From positions 114,285 to 178,284 of the forward strand of contig CAJWBH010000006.1 of assembly GCA_913019975.1 (NCBI GenBank): 64,000 bases of DNA. The letters run 5' to 3'. Shown here in pieces: positions 25,605-33,781 of the stretch. Position numbers and translations under genes: made by a program. The notes beneath the pieces were generated by a model. That model did no database searches. It was not told where the DNA came from and saw only the letters and a program-made list of their open reading frames with translations. This DNA comes from Thalassolituus maritimus (lineage in GTDB: Bacteria; Pseudomonadota; Gammaproteobacteria; Pseudomonadales; Oceanobacteraceae). Each line of letters begins with the position of its first letter. Within the stretch, counting starts at the first letter, position 1.

Positions 25605-26783
25605 ATGTTCCATTACCTCAAATACTTTCTTTTTCACGCCATTGGTCTGCTTGCCGCAGCGGCAATGTTCCTCGGCGCCGACTGGATTATTTATGGTCTG
25701 ATCGCCATCTTCGGCGGCTATATCGTACTGGACGCTGTGTTGGGGGATGACACAACGACTCCTGACTTTAAACACCCGGGTATTTTGACTGCGCAGCTCT
25801 GGTTAGCATTGCCTCTCCTTTCGTTGATTGTCTTTGCCTATTTCTGGCAGGTGAGTGCCGGTGATCTGTTCGGCCTGGGAGAGATGCTCACCAGCCTGAC
25901 CGGTTACGATGTTCTGGCAGCTAAAGCCGAGGGCACTTGGGTGTCAGATCTGTGCGCTCTGCTTATGACCGGCCTGATGATTGGTATGGTGGGCACCATT
26001 ACCGGCCATGAACTGACGCATCGTACCTGGGACCCGACCTCAATGTTTATTGGTCGCTGGTTGCTGGCTTTCAGCTTCGATGTCGCCTTCGCCGTTGAAC
26101 ATGTTTACGGTCACCACCGTTACGTGAGTACGACTAAAGATCCTGCCACTGCACCGCGTGGCCGCAACGTCTATTTCCACGTACTGGCATCGACCATTAA
26201 GGGCAACATCAGCGCACTTAAACTCGAAGCCGAGCGCCTGCGTAAAATGGGGCATAACCCACTGTCGATTCGTAACTCGGTACTGCGTGGCTACGGCATG
26301 AGCGCCATCATCGTTGCGCTGGCTTACCTGGCGGGTGGCGTAGAAACCATGCTGATGTTTATCGGTGCAGGCCTGTTCGGTAAAGCCCTGCTGGAAATCG
26401 TGAACTACATGGAACACTACGGCATGGTTCGTAATCCAGAACTGCCAGTGCAGCCACGTCACTCATGGAACACCAACAAGCGCTTCTCGTCATGGACCAT
26501 GTTCAACCTGACCCGTCACTCTCACCATCACGCTCACGGTGAAGTGCCATACCAGGACCTGCGCCCATACCCAGAAGCACCGACTATGATCAATGGCTAC
26601 CTGACTACCATCGTCGTCGCCCTGATCCCACCGCTGTGGCACCACCTGATGACGCCAAAAGTGCTGGAGTGGGATGAGAAATACGCCAGCGACGAAGAGA
26701 AGGTACTGGCCGCCGAAGCGAACCGTATCAGTGGCATTAAAGCGCTGACAGAGCATGGCCAGGTATCAGCTCAGCAGGCGTAA
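25605..26783 (+). CDS. Membrane diiron hydroxylase of the AlkB/XylM family
   Basis: The 392-residue integral-membrane hydroxylase has about six hydrophobic helices and the full set of His clusters: HELTH (first box), EHVYGHHRYV (second), NYMEHYGMVR (the AlkB/XylM hallmark) and LTRHSHHHAHG (third). The family hydroxylates alkane termini or methyl groups of aromatic hydrocarbons using O2. Pairing with a fused ferredoxin-reductase points toward the XylM side rather than rubredoxin-dependent AlkB; the substrate is not determined. GGAAGGAG precedes the ATG. Confidence 0.9.
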   Translation: MFHYLKYFLFHAIGLLAAAAMFLGADWIIYGLIAIFGGYIVLDAVLGDDTTTPDFKHPGILTAQLWLALPLLSLIVFAYFWQVSAGDLFGLGEMLTSLTGYDVLAAKAEGTWVSDLCALLMTGLMIGMVGTITGHELTHRTWDPTSMFIGRWLLAFSFDVAFAVEHVYGHHRYVSTTKDPATAPRGRNVYFHVLASTIKGNISALKLEAERLRKMGHNPLSIRNSVLRGYGMSAIIVALAYLAGGVETMLMFIGAGLFGKALLEIVNYMEHYGMVRNPELPVQPRHSWNTNKRFSSWTMFNLTRHSHHHAHGEVPYQDLRPYPEAPTMINGYLTTIVVALIPPLWHHLMTPKVLEWDEKYASDEEKVLAAEANRISGIKALTEHGQVSAQQA

Positions 26784-26817
26784 GCTCAGCAGGTATTGCC
26801 AGAAGTAAGAAATCGAA

Positions 26818-26840
26818 AGCCCCGGAAACGGGGCTTTTTT
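26818..26840 (+). terminator. Rho-independent terminator of the hydroxylase operon
   Basis: AGCCCCG-gaaa-CGGGGCT is followed by six T, 35 bp after the hydroxylase stop. It separates this operon from the restriction-modification island. Confidence 0.92.
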
Positions 26841-26869
26841 GTGCGTGCTTGTTAGAATTCGAAAAGTAT

Positions 26870-26899
26870 TTGAAATAGTATCTAGTATGGAATATACTA
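26870..26899 (+). promoter_or_regulatory. Promoter and overlapping operator of the type I R-M island
   Basis: TTGAAA (26870-26875), a 17-bp spacer and TATACT (26893-26898) form a strong sigma70 promoter. A repeat TAGTAT (26883-26888)-N5-ATACTA (26894-26899) covers the -10, and a further direct TAGTAT lies at 26876-26881. This layout suggests a repressor site, perhaps for autoregulation. Confidence 0.7.
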
Positions 26900-26930
26900 C
26901 AAAAATCAAAGTTAGCAACAGGGAGCATGT

Positions 26931-27218
26931 ATGGCACACACAAGACACATTCAAAAGCGTATGAACCAGCGAGGTATCACAGCGGGCTTGATTGATATAG
27001 TCAGTCAGTTTGGCGTGGCTCAGGGTGATAAACTGATTTTGAACAAAAAGAATGCTGAAGCAGCGTTGAAAGAATTGGAATCGGTGAAGAAAGGACTTCT
27101 CGACATCCATAAAAAAGGAGGTTTAGTGGTGGTAGAAAGCGGTGATGCTCAGATCACGACATACTCGCTCGACAGCTACTCACGTAAAAAGGTTGGAGGC
27201 AAAAACAGTGTCCACTAA
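26931..27218 (+). CDS. Small DUF4258-like protein leading the R-M operon
   Basis: The 95-residue protein starts HTRHIQKRMNQRGITAGLID, has a helical middle (KNAEAALKELESVKKGLLD) and ends in two strands (GGLVVVESGDAQITTYSLDS). The RM-x-QRGI start and C-terminal strands resemble DUF4258, a family related to small RelE/BrnT-like toxins, though the match is from memory and not strong. The end overlaps the next gene by 11 bp. It may be a toxin, a regulator acting on the TAGTAT repeat, or an R-M accessory factor; the sequence does not decide. Confidence 0.6.
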   Translation: MAHTRHIQKRMNQRGITAGLIDIVSQFGVAQGDKLILNKKNAEAALKELESVKKGLLDIHKKGGLVVVESGDAQITTYSLDSYSRKKVGGKNSVH

Positions 27219-28875
27219 GTCAATACTGAGTATCATTCTGGAAATCTTACGTGGGAGCTTCGTCCCGTCCGACTCTCTCGATGAAATCAGTCTGCTGATT
27301 ACTTGGGCGGCATGGAAGCAGCGTAATGGGCAGGAGCCAAAGCTCAGAGAGGCAGCGTTTCTGATTGATTCTTATCGCGAGATGGCTCAAGACCTGGGAG
27401 ACCATGGTCTTGATGTCGAACGATCTCGTCTGGTTCAGCGATTGTCTGAATCTGCACTGGAGGAGCTGCTTCGGCATATCGCGGCAATCGGCAATGATTA
27501 CAAAGAAATAGCAAGGTCACTCTGCGAGGTATCTCAGACAATCGACCCACGCTCGCCAACCATATTTCTTAATCAGGGAGTCAGTCAGCAGATTCTTGAA
27601 TTAGCGAAATATACACAGGCTAAAACTGCTTTCTATCATGACGCAAGCTTGATGGCTTTGTGTGACGTCAAAGAGCCCGATAAAGCCATTTTCTACTCGT
27701 CAAATGCCAGGCCTGTTGTTTTCGCAATTACCTATCTTCTGGGAGTAAAACTCGTTTTCTCAGCACCTGAGTTGATTTTTCAGCCGCTGGATACGCAGGA
27801 TGCGAACCTTAATGCATCGTGTGTGGTATCCATCCCTCCCTTGGGAGCACAAATTACCACCGTAGAGGGGCGAATCCGTTCAGAAGAGGGGGCACTGGAA
27901 CGAGCAATTAACGAAGCAACAGACAGAGCCGTGGTTATGGTTACTCAGGCCGCTCTCCTATCACGATCTGCTGCCACTATGCGTGAGCAACTGGTACGAA
28001 AAAACTGGATCCAGGCGGTGATTAGCTTACCGCAAGGCAGTTTATTACATACCTCGATTCCTCCGGTATTACTTGTTATCGACAAGCATCGCTCAGATAA
28101 CGACAAAATTGCTTTATATGAATTTACAAAAGGAGAGTTCCGGGCCGATTCAACGCCGCTCGCCGAAATGGTCGACAACCTGGAAGTAGGTAGCTCAGGT
28201 GTACTGGTCGACGCGGATCAGATTCGCGAGAACGACTATGACCTATCATTCGGACGATACAAATATGGCAGTGCCACTGCAGCTCTTAAAAGTGCCTCTG
28301 CACAGCCATTGAGTCACTTCGCAGATATCATCAGAGCGCAGAATCTGAAGTCAGAGGGTGCTGATGCAAGCGAAGAGGGCGTTTATCTTGAGGCCGGAGC
28401 GCGCGATATTGACGAAACTGGCATCCTTAATACTCCAGAAAAGTGCATCAGGGTTGATGATAGTCAGCTGCGCCGTGCAGAAGCTCAGAGATTACAGGCA
28501 GGTGACATCTTGCTGGCTGTAAAAGGTAATATCGGCCGTATTGCGCTGGTCTCAGAAAATTGCGCTCATAACTGGATCGCTGGGCAGCTGTTTGTCATTA
28601 TCAGACCACGATCAACGGTAAGCAGCATCTACCTGTATCGCTACCTGTCTTCACAGCTTATTCAGGCCTACCTGGCTGAAATCGAGACAGGCACAGCCAT
28701 GAAAGTGATCAAAGCTGCGGATTTACAGAACTTGCCAGTGGAAGTGCCTACGCAAGATCGCAGTGCCGAGGTTGAAGCCAACTTCACTGCTATCCAGCAG
28801 GAATATTTGGCCATTCGTCAGCACCGTGAAAAAATCAGCCAGTGTATGACAGAGCTATGGGGACATTCTGGCTGA
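27208..28875 (+). CDS. Degenerate N6-adenine methyltransferase fused to an HsdS-like domain
   Basis: The 555-residue protein starts at GTG with GGAGG 8 bp upstream. Residues 1-120 are helical, as in HsdM N-termini; about 120-360 follow the N6-methyltransferase fold (NQGVSQQILELA at 122, WIQAVISLPQGSLLHTSIPP late). The SAM-binding DPxxGxG is missing (FYHDASLM at 142) and the catalytic NPPF is replaced by SIPP at 208-211. From about 370 on it looks like one HsdS half (GDILLAVKGNIGRIALVS, then the helix HREKISQCMTELWG). It is thus probably a catalytically dead methyltransferase carrying a DNA-recognition domain. It lies directly upstream of a complete hsdM. Confidence 0.7.
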   Translation: MSTKSILSIILEILRGSFVPSDSLDEISLLITWAAWKQRNGQEPKLREAAFLIDSYREMAQDLGDHGLDVERSRLVQRLSESALEELLRHIAAIGNDYKEIARSLCEVSQTIDPRSPTIFLNQGVSQQILELAKYTQAKTAFYHDASLMALCDVKEPDKAIFYSSNARPVVFAITYLLGVKLVFSAPELIFQPLDTQDANLNASCVVSIPPLGAQITTVEGRIRSEEGALERAINEATDRAVVMVTQAALLSRSAATMREQLVRKNWIQAVISLPQGSLLHTSIPPVLLVIDKHRSDNDKIALYEFTKGEFRADSTPLAEMVDNLEVGSSGVLVDADQIRENDYDLSFGRYKYGSATAALKSASAQPLSHFADIIRAQNLKSEGADASEEGVYLEAGARDIDETGILNTPEKCIRVDDSQLRRAEAQRLQAGDILLAVKGNIGRIALVSENCAHNWIAGQLFVIIRPRSTVSSIYLYRYLSSQLIQAYLAEIETGTAMKVIKAADLQNLPVEVPTQDRSAEVEANFTAIQQEYLAIRQHREKISQCMTELWGHSG

Positions 28876-28917
28876 TCCCAGAACAAGACACATACCGTTA
28901 TCAATGAATTGAATTCA

Positions 28918-28955
28918 GAGCACGCACTAATTCCACCGGTATTGAGTGGGTGCTC
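28918..28955 (+). repeat. Inverted repeat before hsdM
   Basis: The arms GAGCACGCACT (28918-28928) and AGTGGGTGCTC (28945-28955) pair at 10 of 11 positions around a 16-base loop, 20 bp before the hsdM ATG. It may attenuate transcription between the front pair and hsdMSR, or bind a regulator. Confidence 0.45.
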
Positions 28956-28975
28956 ACTAAGGACAAACGAACACT

Positions 28976-31723
28976 ATGAAACTGACCCTCGCCCGTCTTG
29001 AGAATCTGCTACTTGCAGCCTGTGACGACCTGCGTGGTAGCATGGATGCCAGCGAATATAAAGAATACATTTTTGGCATGCTGTTTCTTAAGCGTGCCAG
29101 CGACTTATTTGATGAGCGCCGTGCCCAGATTAAGAAAGAGCTCGAAGCAAAGGGCATGAGCCCGGAAGACATCAAAGAAGTACAGAATGACCGGGACGAA
29201 TACCACGGCAAATATTTCTACGTGCCACCCCGTGCCCGCTGGAATGAAGGTTGGGAAGAGACTGAATTAAAAGACGGCAAAGAAGTTGTTCATCAGCGTC
29301 CGGCACTAAAGCACCTGAAAACCAACGTAGGTTCCTATCTGAACAAAGCCTTACAAGCCATTGAAGAAGAGAACATTGATGCCCTTCAGGATGTACTCGC
29401 AGGTATCAACTTCAACAAAAAGATCGGTCAGCGCACGCTCGACGACGATACGCTTGCCGACTTTATCCAGAACTTCGATAAAATTCCGCTGCACGATGCT
29501 GATTTTGAATTCCCTGACCTGCTCGGTGCAGCCTACGAATGGCTGATCAAATACTTTGCCGACTCGGCGGGAAAAAAAGCCGGTGAGTTTTACACCCCGG
29601 CCGAAGTTGTGCGCCTGTGTGTAGAAATCTGTGACCCGGATGAAGGCATGAGCGTCTACGACCCGACCTGTGGCTCAGGCGGTATGCTGATACAGATGCG
29701 TGATTATTTGCGCGAGAAGGGCGGTGACTCCACCGAACTATCGTTGAACGGGCAGGAAAAAATTGGCACTACCTGGTCAATCTGCAAAATGAACATGCTG
29801 TTGCACGGTATCTCTCATGCCGATATCCGTCAGGAAGACACTCTGCGCGAACCCCAACACATGGCCGAAAACAATGAACTGAAGCGCTTTGATCGTGTAG
29901 TGGCCAACCCGCCGTTCAGCCAGAACTACATTAAAAAAGACATCAAATTTGCCAGTCGTTTCCCGGTGTTTATGCCAGAAAAAGGCAAAAAAGCCGACAT
30001 GATGTTTGTGCAGCACATGCTGTCTGTACTGAAACACAATGGTCGCTTAGCGACGGTCATGCCACACGGTGTGCTGTTTCGCGGCGGTGAAGAAAGCGAA
30101 GCGCGCAAGTACATTATCGAGCAAGGTTGGCTTGAGGCCATTATTGGCTTGCCGGGTAACCTCTTTTACGGCACCGGCATTCCGGCCTGTATTCTGGTGA
30201 TGAACAAAGCAAACGCCAGCGAGCGTGATTCGGTGTTGTTTATCAACGCCGACCGCGAATACCGCGAAGGCAAAGCGCAGAATCATCTGCGCCCGGAAGA
30301 TCTGGACAAAATCATCAACGCCTACCGCGCGGGTGATGATATTCCGGGCTATGCTCGCAAAGTGCCCGTTAGTGAAATTAAAGACGAAAACTACAACTGC
30401 AATATCCGCCGTTACGTAGACAACGCGCCACCGCCAGAACCTCACGATGTCCGTGCGCACCTGCATGGTGGTGTCCCTGAAGCTGAAATCGCCGCATTAG
30501 CGCATTACTGGGAAAACTACACCGGCCTTGAAACCAGTCTCTTTGAAAAACGGGATCAGCAAGCGCTTGCTAACTCAGGTGAATATCAGGATTTTGCCCA
30601 AACGCTGACCGATAAGCGCGATATCGCCCCGCACATTAATGAGCATCCGGGCGTTCTCGCTGCTAATGATCAATTTATGCAGCAGGTCGATACCTGGTGG
30701 CAAAACAACCAGGCTATCGTCGAAGCTCTGGCACCTGATGCTGATAACCAACAAGGGCGCATGCGCAACGTCTACGTCATGCGTCGCCAGTTGCAGAAAA
30801 GCATCCAGGAACATCTGGCCGACCAGACACTGCTGACGCCTTTTCAGGTGCGCGGTGCCTTCGCCGGTTTTGCCGACGACCTGAAAGCCGACTTTAAATC
30901 CATTGCCGCCAGCGGCTGGGGAGCCGAACTCATCCCCGATAACGAGATTCTTGAAAGCCAGTTCCCGAAGGTGCTGGAAGAACAGGAGCAGGCCCAGAGT
31001 CGCCTGGCCGAGCTGCAAGCCCTGTTTGCCGCTGCCAGCGAAGACGACTTTGAAGACAACGACGACACCGGTGTGCTACCGACCGACGACGTTGCCAGCA
31101 AAAAGGCAGAACTCAAAGAAACCACTGCCGAATGGAAAGCCCAGCTCAAGCTCACCAAAGATCTTGCGGGTAATCTGTTTACCGAGCTGAAAGCCGCCAA
31201 CAAAATTCCTAAGGGTGCAAAAAAAGGATTCTACTGCAGCGAAGGTCTGACCCAGAAAGACCCGCAATTCAGTAACGGTCTTCGCATTACTACACTGGCA
31301 GAACAAAGCCTGTACCAGAGTGAATACACCGACCAGATTAAAACGGCGGTACGCTGCGGCGAACAGGCCATGCAGCGTGCTACTCAACTGGCCAGCAGCC
31401 TGGCACGCCACAGTGCGTTAGAGAACGAAGTCAAAGAAATCAAAGCAACGATCAAGGGCATCAGTGCCAAGCGCGACGAGCTGGTGGAATCGGCCCGTAA
31501 AAAGATCGACGCCAGCGAAGCCCGCACGCTGATTCTTAAGCGCTTACGTCGTTTGCTGCTGGCACGTTATCAGGGCTACCTGAAAGCCGAACAGCGCCGC
31601 TGTATCCGCGCTATCGAAAACCTGTGGAGCAAATACGCGGTAACGGCGAAAACCATCGAAGCCGAGCGAGATCAGGCGTCCGCTCAGTTGCAGGCGTTTT
31701 TGGCGGAGTTGGGGTATGAGTGA
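28976..31723 (+). CDS. hsdM: Type I restriction-modification methyltransferase subunit HsdM (with long C-terminal extension)
   Basis: The 915-residue HsdM has an N-terminal helical domain, GEFYTP at 203, the SAM-binding DPTCGSGG at 229 and catalytic NPPF at 311. All motifs for N6-adenine methylation are intact. Typical HsdM is about 500 residues. Here about 400 extra residues follow, largely acidic and coiled-coil-like (e.g. around residues 690-740 and 800-915), plausibly contacting HsdS or HsdR. The start overlaps nothing and has AGGACAAAC upstream. Its end overlaps hsdS by 8 bp. Confidence 0.95.
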   Translation: MKLTLARLENLLLAACDDLRGSMDASEYKEYIFGMLFLKRASDLFDERRAQIKKELEAKGMSPEDIKEVQNDRDEYHGKYFYVPPRARWNEGWEETELKDGKEVVHQRPALKHLKTNVGSYLNKALQAIEEENIDALQDVLAGINFNKKIGQRTLDDDTLADFIQNFDKIPLHDADFEFPDLLGAAYEWLIKYFADSAGKKAGEFYTPAEVVRLCVEICDPDEGMSVYDPTCGSGGMLIQMRDYLREKGGDSTELSLNGQEKIGTTWSICKMNMLLHGISHADIRQEDTLREPQHMAENNELKRFDRVVANPPFSQNYIKKDIKFASRFPVFMPEKGKKADMMFVQHMLSVLKHNGRLATVMPHGVLFRGGEESEARKYIIEQGWLEAIIGLPGNLFYGTGIPACILVMNKANASERDSVLFINADREYREGKAQNHLRPEDLDKIINAYRAGDDIPGYARKVPVSEIKDENYNCNIRRYVDNAPPPEPHDVRAHLHGGVPEAEIAALAHYWENYTGLETSLFEKRDQQALANSGEYQDFAQTLTDKRDIAPHINEHPGVLAANDQFMQQVDTWWQNNQAIVEALAPDADNQQGRMRNVYVMRRQLQKSIQEHLADQTLLTPFQVRGAFAGFADDLKADFKSIAASGWGAELIPDNEILESQFPKVLEEQEQAQSRLAELQALFAAASEDDFEDNDDTGVLPTDDVASKKAELKETTAEWKAQLKLTKDLAGNLFTELKAANKIPKGAKKGFYCSEGLTQKDPQFSNGLRITTLAEQSLYQSEYTDQIKTAVRCGEQAMQRATQLASSLARHSALENEVKEIKATIKGISAKRDELVESARKKIDASEARTLILKRLRRLLLARYQGYLKAEQRRCIRAIENLWSKYAVTAKTIEAERDQASAQLQAFLAELGYE

Positions 31724-33014
31724 GTGGGCGAAAGTTCGCTTGAAGGATATTGCTGAAATTAAAATTGGTGGTACACCTTCTAGAACAATATCAGCTTATT
31801 GGGCATCTGAGGGACAGGATGGGCATCAATGGTGTGCAATTTCAGATCTGAAAGGTAGGTATATCAGTGAAACCAAAGAAAGAATAACTGATTCTGGTGT
31901 AATCAATTCGAACGTTAAGCTACTCAATGCTGGCTCATTCGTAATGAGTTTTAAGTTATCCATTGGGCGAGGTGCGATTTTAAAAAGTCCAATGTACACA
32001 AATGAAGCCATTGCAGGGTTTGAGTCAAAAGGTGCTATTAACTCAGACTTTTTATACTATGTTTTACCTCAAGCAGCTTTAAGATCGGTCACAGATGTGG
32101 CAGTAAAAGGTGCAACACTTAATAAAGAGTCTTTAGGGAATATTGTACTATCTATCCCTGCTAGTGAGTCTCAACAGGGTTGCATCGCCAATATCCTCCA
32201 GACCATCGACGAGGCCATCGAAAAAACCGAACAACTGATCGAAAAATACCAGCAGATCAAAGCTGGCCTGATGAATGACCTGTTTACCCGGGGAATAGGA
32301 GCTGATGGCAAGTTACGTCCGCCCCGAGCGCAGGCGCCAGAGTTGTATCATAAAACACCGATTGGCTGGATACCAAGAGATTGGGACTGCGAGTTACTAG
32401 ATAAAGTTGCAGTGCGAGGCAGTGGCCATACCCCGAGCAAAAGCTTTCCAGAGTATTGGGACGGAGGGGTAAAGTGGATTTCTTTAGCAGACTCACATCG
32501 CTTAGATAAGTTATATATCTCAGAAACTCAATTTGAAATAAGTGAGCTTGGTTTACAGAATTCGTCGGCTATTTTGCATCCCCCGGGCATTGTTGTTTTG
32601 TCTCGTGATGCCGGTGTTGGTAAAAGTGCGATTACGAAGGCCCCGATGGCAGTGAGCCAGCATTTTATGTGCTGGCGGTGTGATGAAAAACGCATGCATA
32701 ATGTTTTTCTTTATTACTGGCTTCAGCACAATAAGCGGTACTTTGAAAATATCGCTATGGGGAGCACAATCCTTACTATCGGGTTGTCATATTTTAAAAA
32801 GCTTAAAATCGGTGTTCCTTCTGAATTCGATGAGCAGAAGACTATAGCTTCTTCTCTATTGGCATTAGAAGGAAAAATATTTTCTATGCAGAGTGATCTC
32901 GCTAAGAAGAAAGAAGTCAAATCCGGCCTGATGCACGATCTTCTGACAGGCAAAGTTTCTGTTTCTGCTGATTTACCGGTTGAACCTGCATCACCGGAGG
33001 AAGGAGCCGCCTGA
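31716..33014 (+). CDS. hsdS: Type I restriction-modification specificity subunit HsdS
   Basis: The 432-residue protein has two target-recognition domains (about 1-150 and 215-370). Each is followed by a conserved helix: the central one ([20 protein letters not shown], ending [10 protein letters not shown]) and the distal one ([20 protein letters not shown]). It sets the bipartite DNA target of the HsdM2S and HsdR2M2S complexes. The first recognition domain and part of the second are noticeably more A+T-rich than the flanking genes, typical of domains exchanged by recombination. It overlaps hsdM by 8 bp and the next gene by 1 bp. Confidence 0.95.
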   Translation: MSEWAKVRLKDIAEIKIGGTPSRTISAYWASEGQDGHQWCAISDLKGRYISETKERITDSGVINSNVKLLNAGSFVMSFKLSIGRGAILKSPMYTNEAIAGFESKGAINSDFLYYVLPQAALRSVTDVAVKGATLNKESLGNIVLSIPASESQQGCIANILQTIDEAIEKTEQLIEKYQQIKAGLMNDLFTRGIGADGKLRPPRAQAPELYHKTPIGWIPRDWDCELLDKVAVRGSGHTPSKSFPEYWDGGVKWISLADSHRLDKLYISETQFEISELGLQNSSAILHPPGIVVLSRDAGVGKSAITKAPMAVSQHFMCWRCDEKRMHNVFLYYWLQHNKRYFENIAMGSTILTIGLSYFKKLKIGVPSEFDEQKTIASSLLALEGKIFSMQSDLAKKKEVKSGLMHDLLTGKVSVSADLPVEPASPEEGAA

Positions 33015-33781
33015 TGACCCTACTGGATGCCACGCATATCCCGGATTGGTTGCTGGATCTGTCAGAGTCCTGCGAGCTTGAGTGTAAAAAAGCCGCTGGG
33101 CGTGATGGTAAAGGTGAGATTCCACATGATCTCTGGCCGACGGTCAGTGCGTTTGCCAATACCCGTGGTGGGGCGTACCAGTTGGTGGGCCGCGAGTTGC
33201 CAACACCGGATCAGGTGTTTGGTGCGACGGGGTTGGCCATAAGCTCACTGGATAACTCGGCGAGCTCCCTAGATAAGACAGCAAGCTCCCTAGATAACAC
33301 GACAAGCTCCCTAGATAAGGCTGAGAGCTCCCTTGATACGGCAGCAAGCTCCCCAGATAAGACCATAAGCTCCCTTGATACGGACGATAGCCAGTCAGAT
33401 CAGCAGCTCGACAGTCAGGGACGGTTGCTTTCAGGACTATTACCTGCCCCTGTGATTTATGATCTGAATGAGATTTCAGCCGAGCTGCGTGACCGTCTGC
33501 GCCAGCTCTCGCGGGAGCCCCGCGAGAAACAACGCATCAGCTCAGAGGTAATGCAGGGCATTCTGTTATCCCTGTGTACCGGGCATTACATGACCCGGCC
33601 ATGCCTGGCGGAGCTGGTGAACCGCGATGCTGAGAGTCTGCGTTCTCAATATCTGGCACCTATGGTCACCAGGGGGGAGCTGCAACTGGCATTCCCGCAA
33701 AACCCGACAGACCCAAGACAGGCCTACATTGCTGCACCGCAGCCGGTGGCGGCCAATGATGAGGAACTCTTTGATGAGTGA
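33014..33781 (+). CDS. Short AlbA/Schlafen-like putative DNA-binding protein with heptapeptide repeats
   Basis: The 255-residue protein has three parts. Residues 1-75 resemble the start of an AlbA_2 (Schlafen-like) domain, with ELECKKA and TVSAFANTRGGAYQLVG. Residues 77-125 are seven copies of a 7-residue unit with consensus SSLDKTA. Residues 135-255 contain a winged-helix-like region (SSEVMQGILLSLCTGHYMTRPCLAELVNR). AlbA_2 proteins are common passengers of type I R-M operons. Here the domain looks truncated, interrupted by the repeat. It overlaps hsdS by 1 bp and hsdR by 8 bp, so it is part of the translated operon; its role is unknown. Confidence 0.75.
   Translation: MTLLDATHIPDWLLDLSESCELECKKAAGRDGKGEIPHDLWPTVSAFANTRGGAYQLVGRELPTPDQVFGATGLAISSLDNSASSLDKTASSLDNTTSSLDKAESSLDTAASSPDKTISSLDTDDSQSDQQLDSQGRLLSGLLPAPVIYDLNEISAELRDRLRQLSREPREKQRISSEVMQGILLSLCTGHYMTRPCLAELVNRDAESLRSQYLAPMVTRGELQLAFPQNPTDPRQAYIAAPQPVAANDEELFDE
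33242..33388 (+). repeat. Seven tandem 21-bp units inside the AlbA-like gene
   Basis: The unit starts AGCTCCCTAGATAAG and encodes a 7-residue Ser-Ser-Leu-Asp repeat. The copies are divergent but phased exactly at 21 bp, so copy-number change would keep the frame. Confidence 0.9.
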
